A DNA stretch of 64,000 nt, taken from positions 310,001 to 374,000 of the forward strand of contig NZ_JANJQP010000003.1 in the NCBI RefSeq assembly GCF_025758695.1, written 5' to 3'. A model generated the notes under the pieces. It was not told where the DNA came from. It saw nothing but the letters and a program-made list of their open reading frames with translations, and made no database searches. The stretch's first letter is position 1, and each line of letters starts with the position of its first letter. This stretch comes from Oenococcus kitaharae (GTDB taxonomy: Bacteria > Bacillota > Bacilli > Lactobacillales > Lactobacillaceae). Position numbers and translations under genes: made by a program. This document shows, in pieces, positions 33,061 through 42,602 of this stretch.

Positions 33061-33663
33061 ATGTGGCCTGGAGTTATTGAACAAACTGCTAACGGACGCG
33101 AAAGTTACGATTTGCCGAGCCGGCTTCTCAAGGACCGAATTATTTTGGTTCAGGGCGAAGTCGAAGACCAAATGGCAACTAGTATCGTTGCGCAGCTGCT
33201 TTTTTTGGATGCACAAGATCCAAATAAAGATATATATATGTATATTAATTCACCTGGTGGATCTGTGACAGCCGGTATGGCGATTGTCGATACGATGAAC
33301 TTTATTCGTTCTGATGTCCAGACAATCGTGATGGGGATGGCTGCTTCTATGGCAACAATTATTGCGTCGTCTGGTACGAAGACAAAGCGCTTTATGCTGC
33401 CAAATGCCGAATACTTGATTCATCAGCCGATGGGTGGTGCCGGTGCTGGAACGCAACAGACAGATATGTCGATTATTGCTGACCAACTGTTAAAGACCCG
33501 TAAGCGTTTGAACCAAATCTTAGCTGACAATTCTGGTCAAAAATTGGCCAAGATCGAGCAGGATACTGAACGTGACCATTGGATGGACTCTGATGAGACA
33601 CTGAAGTATGGCCTGATTGATAAGATTTTGATCAACAAAGAAAAAGCTGATAAGAAAAAGTAA
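33061..33663 (+). CDS. clpP: ATP-dependent Clp protease proteolytic subunit
   Basis: This 200-residue serine protease forms the tetradecameric Clp chamber. The catalytic Ser lies in [10 protein letters not shown], His in LIHQPMGG, and Asp in the segment preceding KYGLIDKIL. The common GMAASMGSFL is altered after the Ser. AAGGAGG precedes ATG 33061. It is under apparent CtsR control, separate from clpL downstream. Confidence 0.97.
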   Translation: MWPGVIEQTANGRESYDLPSRLLKDRIILVQGEVEDQMATSIVAQLLFLDAQDPNKDIYMYINSPGGSVTAGMAIVDTMNFIRSDVQTIVMGMAASMATIIASSGTKTKRFMLPNAEYLIHQPMGGAGAGTQQTDMSIIADQLLKTRKRLNQILADNSGQKLAKIEQDTERDHWMDSDETLKYGLIDKILINKEKADKKK

Positions 33664-33670
33664 GAGTGAA

Positions 33671-33695
33671 GAGAGCTGGAAAAGCTCTTTTTTTG
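33671..33695 (+). terminator. intrinsic terminator after clpP
   Basis: AGAGCT (33672-33677) pairs with AGCTCT (33683-33688) and a T-run follows. Confidence 0.85.
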
Positions 33696-33715
33696 TGGCT
33701 CATTTAGAAGATTAG

Positions 33716-33767
33716 TTCACATTTGTGGTATTTCACACTTGTCATTGTTTCACATATGTGATATATT
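33716..33767 (+). promoter_or_regulatory. promoter with three operator dyads for the HTH-clpL operon
   Basis: TTCACA starts at 33716, 33732 and 33749, each followed by TTGTG/TGTGA-like halves. The third copy is a perfect TCACATATGTGA (33750-33761). TTGTCA (33739-33744), 17 bp, TATATT (33762-33767) form the promoter, and two of the dyads overlap it. No CtsR box is present. Confidence 0.72.
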
Positions 33768-33788
33768 AGATAACGAAAGGAGGTTCTT

Positions 33789-34013
33789 ATGGAGATCGAT
33801 ATCAAGGCCTACCTCGTTGACCACGACTTAACAATTTATCAGGTCGCTAAGGCGGGCGGATATGGTTATACCACAATTCACAAGTCTTTTAATAAACCGC
33901 AAACAGAGGCTACCAGTCTTAACCTGAGGGACCTCGATGCATTAGCACAGGCAACTCAGTCCAGTATGTGGGAAGTATTAAGAGAGTTGGAAACACACTA
34001 TTTACAAAATTAA
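33789..34013 (+). CDS. small HTH regulator preceding clpL
   Basis: This 74-residue XRE-like protein, YLVDHDLTIYQVAKAGGYGY, then TTIHKSFNKPQ, forms the HTH. LNLRDLDALAQATQSSMWEV follows. GAAAGGAGG is the SD. It is co-transcribed with clpL, whose SD begins right after its stop. The three dyads in the promoter suggest it represses its own operon, an inference from layout. Confidence 0.8.
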   Translation: MEIDIKAYLVDHDLTIYQVAKAGGYGYTTIHKSFNKPQTEATSLNLRDLDALAQATQSSMWEVLRELETHYLQN

Positions 34014-34028
34014 TTGGAGGAAAAAATA

Positions 34029-36164
34029 ATGGCAGATCGTAATTATTTTGATAATGACCCCTTTAATTCGATGGATGATATATTCAATAATTTAATGGGG
34101 CGGATGAACGGTTTAAATTCTGAATCACGCTATCTGATCAATGGTCAGCAAGTGAGTCCGGAAGAGTTTGCCGCTTATCGTCAAAAGGGCGGCCAGCCTC
34201 TGGAAGGACAATTCCAGGAAATGGCAGATGGCCAGACGGTTGTTGCACAGCGGCCTGAGCAGATTAAGAAAACAGGAATTTTGGCCAAGTTAGGCCGGAA
34301 CCTGACTGAAGAAGCGCGTCAAGGAAAATTGGATCCCGTCATCGGGAGAAATAAAGAAATTCAGGAAACGGCTGAAATATTGAGCCGGCGGACAAAAAAT
34401 AATCCCATTCTTGTGGGAGATGCCGGTGTTGGTAAGACGGCTGTTGTCGAAGGATTGGCACAAGCGATTGTGGCTGGTCACGTGCCCGCTGCAATCAAGG
34501 GCAAGCAGATTTACTCGATTGATATTTCATCTTTAGAGGCCGGCACGCAGTATCGCGGCAGTTTTGAAGAAAATATTCAAAAAATGATTCAAGAAGTCAA
34601 ACAAGCCGGAAATGTGATCTTGTTCTTTGATGAAATTCATCAAATTCTCGGTGCCGGCAATACGGGCGATGAATCTGGATCCAAGGGCATGGCTGATATG
34701 CTCAAACCAGCTTTAAGCCGAGGTGAAATTTCTGTGATCGGTGCAACGACACAAGACGAGTATCGCAATACGATTATGAAAAATGCGGCTTTAGCACGTC
34801 GTTTTAATGAAGTCACAGTCAATGCACCAAGTCCGGAAGATACGCTGGCAATTTTAAAGGGTGTTCGTTCCCTTTACGAGCAGCATCATCACGTTAAGTT
34901 TCCTGATGCAGCCTTAAAGGCAGCTGTGGATTATTCAATTCAGTATATCCCACAGCGTTCGCTGCCGGACAAAGCCATTGATTTGGTTGATATGACAGCT
35001 GCACACTTATCGGCACAGCATCCGGTCAGTGATAAAGTCAGTCTGGAAAATGACTTAAAACAAGCTCAAAGTGATCAACAACAAGCTGTTGCTAAAGAGG
35101 ATTATCAGCAGGCTGCCAAGGCTAAGAAACAGGTCGAAAAAATAGAAGAACAATTAAAAACGGCCAGCGAACAGAGCAAACAGACTGAAGTTATTGTGAC
35201 GGCAAACGATATTGCCCAGTCCGTTGAACGTTTGACTGGTATTCCTGTTGCCAAAATGGGTGCCAGTGATATCGAACGTTTAAAAGGCATTGCTGGGCGC
35301 TTAAAAGGTAAAGTTATCGGCCAGGACGAAGCTGTCGAAGCTGTGGCACGCGCTGTTCGGCGGAATCGGGCTGGATTTGATGAAGGTAATCGGCCGATCG
35401 GCAGTTTCCTATTCGTCGGCCCGACTGGCGTTGGCAAAACGGAACTGGCAAAGCAGCTGGCTTTGGACATGTTTGGTTCTAAAGAGGCGATTATTCGTTT
35501 GGATATGTCTGAATACTCTGATCCGACAGCTGTTTCTAAATTGGTTGGTACAACGGCTGGTTATATTGGTTATGATGACAACCAGAATACCTTAACGGAA
35601 AAGGTGCGCCGCAATCCTTATTCGATTGTGCTGCTTGATGAGATTGAGAAAGCCAATCCGCAAGTGCTGACGTTATTATTGCAGGTATTGGATGATGGTC
35701 GTTTGACAGACGGACAGGGGAATGTTGTCAACTTTAAGAATACGGTCGTGATCGCAACTTCTAATGCCGGATTTGGCAATGAGAAACTGATTGAAGCAAC
35801 CAAAAAAGAAGCGATTATGGATCGTTTGGCACCATATTTCCGTCCGGAATTCCTGAATCGTTTTAACGCGATTGTCGAATTTAGTCATTTGAGCAAGACG
35901 GATTTGAAACAGATTGTTAATTTGATGTTAACAGAAGTTGATCAGACGCTTGCTAAAAAAGATTTGACGCTCGAAGTGACATCTGCAGCTAAGAATTATC
36001 TGATGGAACAAGGCTACGATGAAGCGATGGGTGCGCGTCCGCTGCGCCGTGTGATTGAGCAGCAGATTCGCGATAAGGTCACTGATTTTTATCTGGATCA
36101 CCTGGATGTGAAACATTTGAAAGCTGATCTGGTAGATGGCAGCATCAAAATTACAGCTAAGTAA
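34029..36164 (+). CDS. clpL: ClpL, Hsp100 AAA+ chaperone
   Basis: This is a 711-residue two-AAA+ Clp ATPase. The short N-terminus ([20 protein letters not shown], then [17 protein letters not shown]) is the ClpL hallmark, and no zinc finger or ClpC N-domain is present. D1 carries GDAGVGKT and D2 GPTGVGKT. A short coiled-coil middle region (about 330-380) rich in Gln and Lys separates them. It acts in disaggregation and thermotolerance without ClpP in lactic acid bacteria. The start ATG 34029 follows TTGGAGG. Confidence 0.95.
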   Translation: MADRNYFDNDPFNSMDDIFNNLMGRMNGLNSESRYLINGQQVSPEEFAAYRQKGGQPLEGQFQEMADGQTVVAQRPEQIKKTGILAKLGRNLTEEARQGKLDPVIGRNKEIQETAEILSRRTKNNPILVGDAGVGKTAVVEGLAQAIVAGHVPAAIKGKQIYSIDISSLEAGTQYRGSFEENIQKMIQEVKQAGNVILFFDEIHQILGAGNTGDESGSKGMADMLKPALSRGEISVIGATTQDEYRNTIMKNAALARRFNEVTVNAPSPEDTLAILKGVRSLYEQHHHVKFPDAALKAAVDYSIQYIPQRSLPDKAIDLVDMTAAHLSAQHPVSDKVSLENDLKQAQSDQQQAVAKEDYQQAAKAKKQVEKIEEQLKTASEQSKQTEVIVTANDIAQSVERLTGIPVAKMGASDIERLKGIAGRLKGKVIGQDEAVEAVARAVRRNRAGFDEGNRPIGSFLFVGPTGVGKTELAKQLALDMFGSKEAIIRLDMSEYSDPTAVSKLVGTTAGYIGYDDNQNTLTEKVRRNPYSIVLLDEIEKANPQVLTLLLQVLDDGRLTDGQGNVVNFKNTVVIATSNAGFGNEKLIEATKKEAIMDRLAPYFRPEFLNRFNAIVEFSHLSKTDLKQIVNLMLTEVDQTLAKKDLTLEVTSAAKNYLMEQGYDEAMGARPLRRVIEQQIRDKVTDFYLDHLDVKHLKADLVDGSIKITAK

Positions 36165-36177
36165 TCATCTGGATATA

Positions 36178-36219
36178 AAAATACGTGTTTGTTGAAAAAA
36201 CAAGCAGCGTATTTTTTAA
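36178..36219. terminator. bidirectional terminator between clpL and the LacI-type gene
   Basis: AAAATACG (36178-36185) pairs with CGTATTTT (36208-36215), and an inner TTGTT/AACAA stem extends it. Confidence 0.82.
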
Positions 36220-37181
36220 TTTGCAAATAAAGTCACAGGCAAAACTTCTGGATTATCGAAATGCTCAGCTGGTTTTGCGATTCTTTTAAACAGCAGCTCA
36301 ATCAAATTATCAGCGATTTGCGGAATTGGCTGCACGATTGTGGCAACCCCGGTGATATAACGGCGAATGAAAGTTGTACCGTCATATCCCACCACAGGCA
36401 GGTCTGGCAAATGGTTCTCTTTAAGTATTTTTTTGATCAGGAGGGCAGTTGTGTCGTTATTTGCAAAAAAGCCGTCAAATTTTTGCTCAGCTAATATTTT
36501 TGTTAAAGTTTCGACTTTTTGATCTTCACTGTAAAGTTTATCTGACATCGGGATAGTCTCGCTTTGAACATCATGATCCTGCAGGACTTTTAAGGCACCA
36601 GCAGCGCGTAGAGAGGTTGGCGACTGCGAATTATCATTATCGGCAATAATGGCAATATGTTTGGCACCTTGCTTAATGAGATAGCCTGCTGCCAGTCTGC
36701 CGCCTTGTAAATTATCTGATGAGACAATCGGAATTTTGTTAGAGAGAAAGCGGTCAAAGGAAACAATCGGCATATTAACTTCATCATATTCCTCAATGCC
36801 CAAATTGTGCGAACTGGTGATAATACCTTCGACCATATTAGCAGCCAGCATTCCCAAATAACGGCGTTCGGCTTCGATATTATTGGCCGAACTGGCGATG
36901 ATAATCTTATAGCCCTTGGCCGAAAGCTTGGTCTCTAGTTCGTTTAATAGCTCAGAGAAAAAGGGATTGGCAATTTTCGGAAAAATCAAACCGATAAATT
37001 TGGAAGACTTCCCCTGCAGTGAACGAGCCAAAGCGTTAGGATGATAATTTAATTCACGAATAGCTGCATAGACTTTATCGTGGGTCTTTTTGGAAACATG
37101 CGGAAAATCATTTAACACACGAGATACTGTCGTGATCGTCACGCCAGCCTTCTTAGCAACATCCTGCAACTTGGCAACCAT
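36216..37181 (-). CDS. LacI-family transcriptional regulator
   Basis: In this 321-residue repressor the N-terminal LacI HTH (KLQDVAKKAGVTITTVSRVL, hinge NPLARSLQ-like NALARSLQ) is followed by a periplasmic-binding-type effector domain. The effector is likely a sugar but cannot be named. No sugar genes lie beside it, so its targets are elsewhere, or it acts mainly on itself. AGAGGAGA precedes the start. A cre-like site lies in its promoter. Confidence 0.92.
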   Translation of the reverse strand: MVAKLQDVAKKAGVTITTVSRVLNDFPHVSKKTHDKVYAAIRELNYHPNALARSLQGKSSKFIGLIFPKIANPFFSELLNELETKLSAKGYKIIIASSANNIEAERRYLGMLAANMVEGIITSSHNLGIEEYDEVNMPIVSFDRFLSNKIPIVSSDNLQGGRLAAGYLIKQGAKHIAIIADNDNSQSPTSLRAAGALKVLQDHDVQSETIPMSDKLYSEDQKVETLTKILAEQKFDGFFANNDTTALLIKKILKENHLPDLPVVGYDGTTFIRRYITGVATIVQPIPQIADNLIELLFKRIAKPAEHFDNPEVLPVTLFAN

Positions 37182-37232
37182 AAAATCTCCTCTTGTTATA
37201 TTTTAACAATTTTTGCAATCCTTGTTAACGTT

Positions 37233-37246
37233 TGACAGCGTTTACC
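37233..37246 (-). promoter_or_regulatory. cre-like / LacI-type operator upstream of the regulator gene
   Basis: On the minus strand GGTAAACGCTGTCA matches the CcpA cre consensus TGWAANCGNTNWCA at 13 of 14 positions. An adjacent AACG repeat follows. It suits CcpA or autoregulation. Confidence 0.6.
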
Positions 37247-37254
37247 TTTTTTGG

Positions 37255-37281
37255 GTTAAAAAAACAGGCTGTGAAGCCTGT
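37255..37281 (-). terminator. terminator after pepQ
   Basis: On the minus strand ACAGGCT-TCAC-AGCCTGT is followed by a T-run. Confidence 0.85.
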
Positions 37282-37289
37282 GTGCCGGA

Positions 37290-38399
37290 TTAGAACAGCT
37301 GCAGTTTTTTATCCATGTGGGTAAAGGGCAGGCATCCGTCGGCTGTCACGTGAATACAATCTTCAATGCGGACACCCAAATCTCCTGGAATGTAGACACC
37401 TGGTTCAATGCTAAAGCACATACCTGGTTCCAAGATCAAATCATTTCCGGCCATGATTGATGGATATTCATGTTCGGACATGCCCATGCCATGACCGAGG
37501 CGATGGATAAAGTATTGGCCGAAACCAGCTTTGGTGATGATGTCGCGCGCGATTTTATCAATTGAAGCAGCGGTCACGCCAGGTTTAACGGCTGCCTGTG
37601 CGGCTAGTTGAGCTTGTAAGACAACTTCATGAACTTCGCGCATGTGGTCAGTTGGCTGGCCTAAAGCGACAGTCCGGCTGGCATCAGAAATATACCCTTT
37701 ATAGACTGTTCCTAGATCAAACAGAACTAACGCATTGTCCTTTAATGGCAGGTCGGAAGTCTCGCCATGCGGATCGGCGGCGTGTTCAGCTGTTTGAACC
37801 AAGGTACCAAAGGACATTTCTGTCACGTTGCGGTTCTTTGTTGCAAATTCCAGTTCGGCAGCAATCTGCAGTTCCGTCTTGCCGGCTTTTAAGGCTTTAA
37901 AACCAGCTGCAAACGCTAGATCAGCGTCTTTCCCTGCTTGATCCAGTTTGGCAATTTCGTCAGCATCCTTGATCAGGCGCTGATGTTCGACGATAGGTGT
38001 CAGGTCAAAACTGTAATCAGCCTCTGGGAAATTGTCATGCAGGCGGCTGAAGCGTGCTAAGGTAAGATTCCCTTGCTCTGTGGCAATTCTTTTGGGATTA
38101 GCAACACGTTCTTTGATATGGTCGTAAATCATCTGCAGGCCATCTTCGTTATCCTGATAACCATATAAATCATATGGCCAGCCGCTGGATTTAACGACCT
38201 CGATTTCCAAAGCCGGTGCAAAAATGAAGGGGTCATGGTCGGCAAACACAATCATGGCCAAAATTCTTTCATAGGGATTGGAGCCGAAAGTCGTCAGATA
38301 TTGAATTGTTTTAAAGTCGGAAATATAGGCGAAATCAAGCTTGTTGTCAACGATGGATTGGCGCAATTTGTTCAGCCGTGTTTCATTGAATTTTGTCAT
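37290..38399 (-). CDS. pepQ: Xaa-Pro dipeptidase (M24B)
   Basis: In this 369-residue metallopeptidase the creatinase-type N-terminal domain is followed by the pita-bread fold with all metal ligands: two Asp (FDLGTVYKGYISDASR), His (HRLGHGMGMSEHE) and two Glu (SIEPGVYIPG and GVRIEDCIHVT). It cleaves dipeptides ending in proline. I chose ATG 38399, not an upstream start, because TATACT lies exactly 6 nt before it. There is no SD, so the mRNA is probably leaderless. Confidence 0.94.
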   Translation of the reverse strand: MTKFNETRLNKLRQSIVDNKLDFAYISDFKTIQYLTTFGSNPYERILAMIVFADHDPFIFAPALEIEVVKSSGWPYDLYGYQDNEDGLQMIYDHIKERVANPKRIATEQGNLTLARFSRLHDNFPEADYSFDLTPIVEHQRLIKDADEIAKLDQAGKDADLAFAAGFKALKAGKTELQIAAELEFATKNRNVTEMSFGTLVQTAEHAADPHGETSDLPLKDNALVLFDLGTVYKGYISDASRTVALGQPTDHMREVHEVVLQAQLAAQAAVKPGVTAASIDKIARDIITKAGFGQYFIHRLGHGMGMSEHEYPSIMAGNDLILEPGMCFSIEPGVYIPGDLGVRIEDCIHVTADGCLPFTHMDKKLQLF

Positions 38400-38439
38400 A
38401 ATTCGAGTATAGTGCAAACAACTTTTGTAGAATGTAGGT
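38400..38439. promoter_or_regulatory. 40-bp divergent promoter region with two leaderless start sites
   Basis: The minus-strand TATACT (38411-38406) lies 6 nt before pepQ ATG 38399. The plus-strand TAGAAT (38428-38433) lies 6 nt before ATG 38440. The space is too short for two 5' untranslated leaders. Confidence 0.65.
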
Positions 38440-39405
38440 ATGACAAAATTATTGCTATTGGAAAAAATCAAGGAAGAGAATGCGGCTCAAATTCGTCGGG
38501 ATTTTCCTGATTTGGAACTTATTAATGTTGATGAGATGCGCGATGACCTGATTGACCAGATCGATATTGTTTATGGACAGTTTGCTAAGGGCCAGGGATT
38601 CAGCCCTTGGTTTAAAAAAGTGGTGCCGAACGGCAAATCACTGAAATGGCTGCAGACAATTTCTGCAGGTATTGATTTTCTGCCTTTAACTGAGTTGGCA
38701 AAACGCGGTGTGATTGTCTCTAATATGAGCGGCCTGCATTCTGAGGCAATTTCTGAAAATGTCTTGGCTTATATCTTGATACTGAATCGCGGCATCAAGC
38801 AGGCCCTTTCTAATCAGGCCAAACATGTTTGGGATTTGAATCTATCGGGAATTAGACAATTGCAGCAGAAAAAAATAGCTATTTTTGGAACTGGTGCAAT
38901 TGGTTCGGCTGTGGCCAAACTGCTGAAGCCTTTTGATGTGAAGGTTATCGGTGTTAATCGTCACGGCCAGCCTTTAACGGATTTTGATCAAGTTGTTACT
39001 CATGATCAGCTAGATGCGGTTAGAGACGCAGATTATGTCATCAACGATATGCCTTTGACCGATCAGACGCGGGGATATTTTAACGCGGACTTCTTTAAAA
39101 CGTTAACGGCGGCACCGGTGTTCATTAATGTTGGCCGCGGCCCCAGTGTCGTACAAGCTGATTTGGTCAAAGCTTTAGATGCTGGCTTAATTTCCGGAGC
39201 AGCTTTGGATGTGTTTGAAAAGGAACCGCTAGAATCGGATTCACCACTTTGGGATCGTGAAAATGTAATCGTAACGCCGCATTCGTCAGCTTTGTTGGAA
39301 CACTATCGCCGGGATGCCTACAAAATTTTTGGTAAAAATTTGACAAGTTATTTGAAGACTGGAAAACTAGCCATTAATCAAGTTAATTTGAAAGAGGGCT
39401 ATTAA
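38440..39405 (+). CDS. D-2-hydroxyacid dehydrogenase (NAD-dependent)
   Basis: In this 321-residue enzyme the dinucleotide motif FGTGAIGSAVAKLL is at about residue 148. Catalytic Arg lies in NVGRGPSVV, Glu in FEKEPL, and His in TPHSSAL. It reduces 2-keto acids or oxidises D-2-hydroxyacids, with substrate uncertain. It is leaderless by its -10 position. The stop overlaps the iminopeptidase start (TAATG). Confidence 0.93.
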   Translation: MTKLLLLEKIKEENAAQIRRDFPDLELINVDEMRDDLIDQIDIVYGQFAKGQGFSPWFKKVVPNGKSLKWLQTISAGIDFLPLTELAKRGVIVSNMSGLHSEAISENVLAYILILNRGIKQALSNQAKHVWDLNLSGIRQLQQKKIAIFGTGAIGSAVAKLLKPFDVKVIGVNRHGQPLTDFDQVVTHDQLDAVRDADYVINDMPLTDQTRGYFNADFFKTLTAAPVFINVGRGPSVVQADLVKALDAGLISGAALDVFEKEPLESDSPLWDRENVIVTPHSSALLEHYRRDAYKIFGKNLTSYLKTGKLAINQVNLKEGY

Positions 39406-40316
39406 TGAAACACGAAACAAAAATTCTCCATTTAAAAAACGGCTATGATATTTGGTCTGCATCTTTTGGTAATCCCGATGCGCCGATCAAACTCTTAGCT
39501 TTACATGGCGGCCCCGGCGGCACTTCAAAAGAATTTTGGCCATGGGCCGAAAATTTCCAAAAATACGTTGGTATGGATGTTCAAGTCTTCACCTATGATC
39601 AGCTGGGTTCTTTTTGGTCTGAATCGCCTGATTGGAGCAAGCAGGAAAACGTTGATAAATATTTGAATTACGAGTATTATTTGGACGAATTAGAAGAAGT
39701 GCGCTCTTTGATGGGCCTGGATCACTTTTATCTGCTGGGCCATTCCTGGGGCGGCGTGCTCACCTATGAATATACGCTGGCCCATCCGGAGCATTTAAAA
39801 GGATCGATCGTCTATTCAATGACCGATAATATTAAAGATTATGTGACTTCGATTAATCAGGAACGTTTGGATCTATTGGGCCAAGATGAAGTTGATTATA
39901 TGAAATCGATTGAAGCGAAAAACGATTTCACGGATCCGCGCTATCACAAAGATGTCAATAAACTCTACCATGAGAATATTGAGAGAACCGATAGTTACGA
40001 TCCTGATGCCGGGCCGGATTTGCTGGCGACAGACGTTTACAACCATTTCCAAGGAAACAATGAATTTGTCGTCACTGGTATTTTAAAAGATTGGAATATT
40101 CGTCCACGTCTGCATGAAATCACACGCCCAATGCTGCTAACCACGGGCGAAAAAGATACGATGCCGGTCTGGTCAATGGAAGCCACGGCTAAAGAGATTC
40201 CTGGTGCCGAATTGTTTGTCAATAAAGATGGCGGCCATCATCACGCGGTCGATCACCCTGTTGCTTTTTATAATAATTTAGCAGCTTTTCTCAAACGTGT
40301 TGAAGCTGCACAGTAA
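39405..40316 (+). CDS. pip: proline iminopeptidase (alpha/beta hydrolase, S33)
   Basis: In this 303-residue hydrolase LHGGPGG forms the oxyanion region and GHSWGGVL carries the nucleophile Ser. TGEKDTMPV provides Asp and GGHHHAVDHP the His. It releases N-terminal proline from peptides, complementing pepQ, which is transcribed from the same divergent region upstream. The start overlaps the preceding stop by 1 nt. Confidence 0.92.
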   Translation: MKHETKILHLKNGYDIWSASFGNPDAPIKLLALHGGPGGTSKEFWPWAENFQKYVGMDVQVFTYDQLGSFWSESPDWSKQENVDKYLNYEYYLDELEEVRSLMGLDHFYLLGHSWGGVLTYEYTLAHPEHLKGSIVYSMTDNIKDYVTSINQERLDLLGQDEVDYMKSIEAKNDFTDPRYHKDVNKLYHENIERTDSYDPDAGPDLLATDVYNHFQGNNEFVVTGILKDWNIRPRLHEITRPMLLTTGEKDTMPVWSMEATAKEIPGAELFVNKDGGHHHAVDHPVAFYNNLAAFLKRVEAAQ

Positions 40317-40322
40317 TTTTTC

Positions 40323-40347
40323 TGGATCCGCCTGCGGGTCTTTTTTA
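40323..40347 (+). terminator. intrinsic terminator after pip
   Basis: GATCCGC pairs with GCGGGTC (one G-U) around a very short loop and is followed by TTTTTT. Confidence 0.75.
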
Positions 40348-40354
40348 TTACCGC

Positions 40355-40366
40355 TATAATTTTCAT
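40355..40366 (+). promoter_or_regulatory. -10 element of leaderless ruvA
   Basis: TATAAT (40355-40360), 6 nt, ATG 40367, with no SD. Confidence 0.6.
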
Positions 40367-40951
40367 ATGTATGATTTTCTGATCGGCCAGATCAAAACAC
40401 ATGGCGCCAATTATATTGGGCTGGACGTTAATGGTGTCGGCTTTAAAATTTTTACGCCTAATCCATACGGCTACAAGCAAGAGAGCCAAACGACGATTTT
40501 TACTGAACAAATTGTTCGCGAAAACGAGATCAGTCTTTATGGTTTTGCGACAGCTGATGACCGCAATTTGTTTCAAAAATTATTAAATGTCTCGGGTATC
40601 GGGCCAAAATCAGCTTTGGCGATTATTGCTGGTGGTGATCGCAATGGCCTGATCGCAGCTGTTGAACAAGGAAAACCAGACTATCTGACTAAGTTCCCTG
40701 GGATTGGCAAAAAGACGGCCCAGCAAATTGTGCTGGATTTGAAGGGTAAATTAGGCGCTTTGCTGAGTGACCAAACAGATTTAGCTGTTGCCACGACCAT
40801 GTCTCAAGCACTAGAAGATGCTTTAGCTGCTTTAGTCGCTTTAGGATTTTCCGAAAAAGACGTGCATCGGATTAACAAAAGTTTGGCAGCTTTGCCTGAC
40901 TTAACAACGGACGCTTATATTCAAAAAGGGCTTAAACTATTAACTAAATGA
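40367..40951 (+). CDS. ruvA: Holliday junction branch migration protein RuvA
   Basis: This 194-residue protein has an N-terminal OB domain ([20 protein letters not shown]), a tandem helix-hairpin-helix in the middle ([15 protein letters not shown] and [13 protein letters not shown]) and a C-terminal RuvB-binding domain. It clamps four-way junctions and directs RuvB. It overlaps ruvB by 4 nt (ATGA). Confidence 0.96.
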   Translation: MYDFLIGQIKTHGANYIGLDVNGVGFKIFTPNPYGYKQESQTTIFTEQIVRENEISLYGFATADDRNLFQKLLNVSGIGPKSALAIIAGGDRNGLIAAVEQGKPDYLTKFPGIGKKTAQQIVLDLKGKLGALLSDQTDLAVATTMSQALEDALAALVALGFSEKDVHRINKSLAALPDLTTDAYIQKGLKLLTK

Positions 40952-41967
40952 ATGAAGATGATAAAAAAATTTTAGATGCACAAGCATTGGCCGATGATAA
41001 TGACGCCGAGTTGACTTTGCGTCCCCAGTATTTGAGCGAATATATCGGACAAAAGGAAATCAAAGATCAGCTGTCAGTCTATTTAAAAGCGGCTAAACAG
41101 CGCAAGGAAGCATTGGATCATGTTCTGCTTTTCGGGCCGCCTGGATTAGGCAAGACAACTTTAGCTGTCGTGATCGCTAATGAAATGGGTGCCAATATTA
41201 AGACGACCTCCGGCCCAGCGATTGAAAAGGCCGGTGATCTGGTGGCGCTGCTCAATGAGTTGGAAGCTGGCGATATTTTATTTATAGATGAAATTCACCG
41301 TTTACCCAAAAGCGTCGAAGAAGTTCTTTACTCAGCCATGGAAGACTTTTACGTCGATATCGTGGTCGGCCAAGGCGAAACAGCGCACGCGATCCATTTC
41401 CCTTTGCCGCCTTTTACTTTGATTGGTGCTACGACGCGAGCCGGCATGCTGTCGGCACCTTTGCGTGACCGCTTTGGGATTGTCGCTCACATGCGTTTTT
41501 ATCCGGTCAGCGACTTGCAGCTGATTGCCCGGCGCTCGGCTGAAATTTTCAATACCTCGATTGCGGCTTCTGGTGCAGCTGAACTGGCTTTGCGTTCCCG
41601 GGGTACGCCGCGTATCGTGAATCGGTTGTTAAAACGCGTGCGGGATTTTGCTCAAGTGGCCGGCAAATCTGAAATTGACCAGCAGACGGTTGACTCGGCT
41701 TTAAATAAATTACAAGTGGATGGCCGCGGTCTTGATGAGACGGATCTCAAGTATTTGAAAACTTTGATTCAGCAGTATAAGGGCGGCCCGGCCGGTGTGA
41801 ATGCCTTAGCCTCTAATATCGGCGAAGACACCGAGACTGTCGAAGAAATGATTGAGCCTTATTTATTGCAGATTGGTTTTATTCAAAGAACGCCGCGCGG
41901 TCGGCAAGCTACTGAAGCCGCTTATGAGCATCTGCATATCCCATATCAAACAGGGCTGCAGGCATAA
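40948..41967 (+). CDS. ruvB: Holliday junction DNA helicase RuvB
   Basis: This is a 339-residue AAA+ motor for branch migration. Walker A is GPPGLGKTT, Walker B is ILFIDEIHR, and [18 protein letters not shown] carries sensor and arginine finger. A C-terminal winged helix ends with [19 protein letters not shown]. It is translationally coupled to ruvA. Confidence 0.97.
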   Translation: MNEDDKKILDAQALADDNDAELTLRPQYLSEYIGQKEIKDQLSVYLKAAKQRKEALDHVLLFGPPGLGKTTLAVVIANEMGANIKTTSGPAIEKAGDLVALLNELEAGDILFIDEIHRLPKSVEEVLYSAMEDFYVDIVVGQGETAHAIHFPLPPFTLIGATTRAGMLSAPLRDRFGIVAHMRFYPVSDLQLIARRSAEIFNTSIAASGAAELALRSRGTPRIVNRLLKRVRDFAQVAGKSEIDQQTVDSALNKLQVDGRGLDETDLKYLKTLIQQYKGGPAGVNALASNIGEDTETVEEMIEPYLLQIGFIQRTPRGRQATEAAYEHLHIPYQTGLQA

Positions 41968-41984
41968 TTAAAGGGAGCCAAACG

Positions 41985-42602
41985 ATGAAAATTTTGGTTA
42001 CAGGGTTTGATCCTTTCGGCCCGGATAAAGTTAATCCTTCCTGGCAGACTGCAGCAGCCTTGCCGGACAAGATTTCTGGCAGTCAAATTATTAAAAAAAT
42101 GCTGCCGACAGTTTTTGCTGAGGCAAAAGATCAGCTGGAAGCGGATATTCACGAAATCCAGCCGGACTTGGTTTTATGTTTGGGCCTGGCAGGCGGACGT
42201 TCTAAAATTACGTTGGAAAAAGTCGCGATTAATTATGTTGATGCTCGGATTCCGGATAATAGCGGTGCACAGCCAATTGGATCCTTGGACCCGCTCGGTC
42301 CGGATGCTTATTTTGAAAATTATAAAGTTAAAGAACTAGTCGATCGTTTACAGAGCCAGCATTTACCCGTAGCCATGTCTTTGTCGGCTGGTGCTTATGT
42401 CTGCAATGCGACAAGCTATTTTTTGTTAAACATATTGCATCATCAGTATCCAAAAGCGGTTGGCGCCTTTATCCATGTGCCTTATACGCCAGAAATGGGT
42501 TACGTTGATCAGCCCAGTTTGCCCTTAGCAGTTGATGTACAGACAATCACGGCTTATTTAACAGAAATGATTCAGGATTTAAAAGAGGAGAAACATGACT
42601 GA
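41985..42602 (+). CDS. pcp: pyrrolidone-carboxylate peptidase
   Basis: This 205-residue cysteine peptidase removes N-terminal pyroglutamate. The catalytic Glu lies in [20 protein letters not shown], Cys in [15 protein letters not shown], and His in [11 protein letters not shown]. It is inserted between ruvB and queA, which are adjacent in many Firmicutes. It overlaps queA by 8 nt. Confidence 0.94.
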   Translation: MKILVTGFDPFGPDKVNPSWQTAAALPDKISGSQIIKKMLPTVFAEAKDQLEADIHEIQPDLVLCLGLAGGRSKITLEKVAINYVDARIPDNSGAQPIGSLDPLGPDAYFENYKVKELVDRLQSQHLPVAMSLSAGAYVCNATSYFLLNILHHQYPKAVGAFIHVPYTPEMGYVDQPSLPLAVDVQTITAYLTEMIQDLKEEKHD

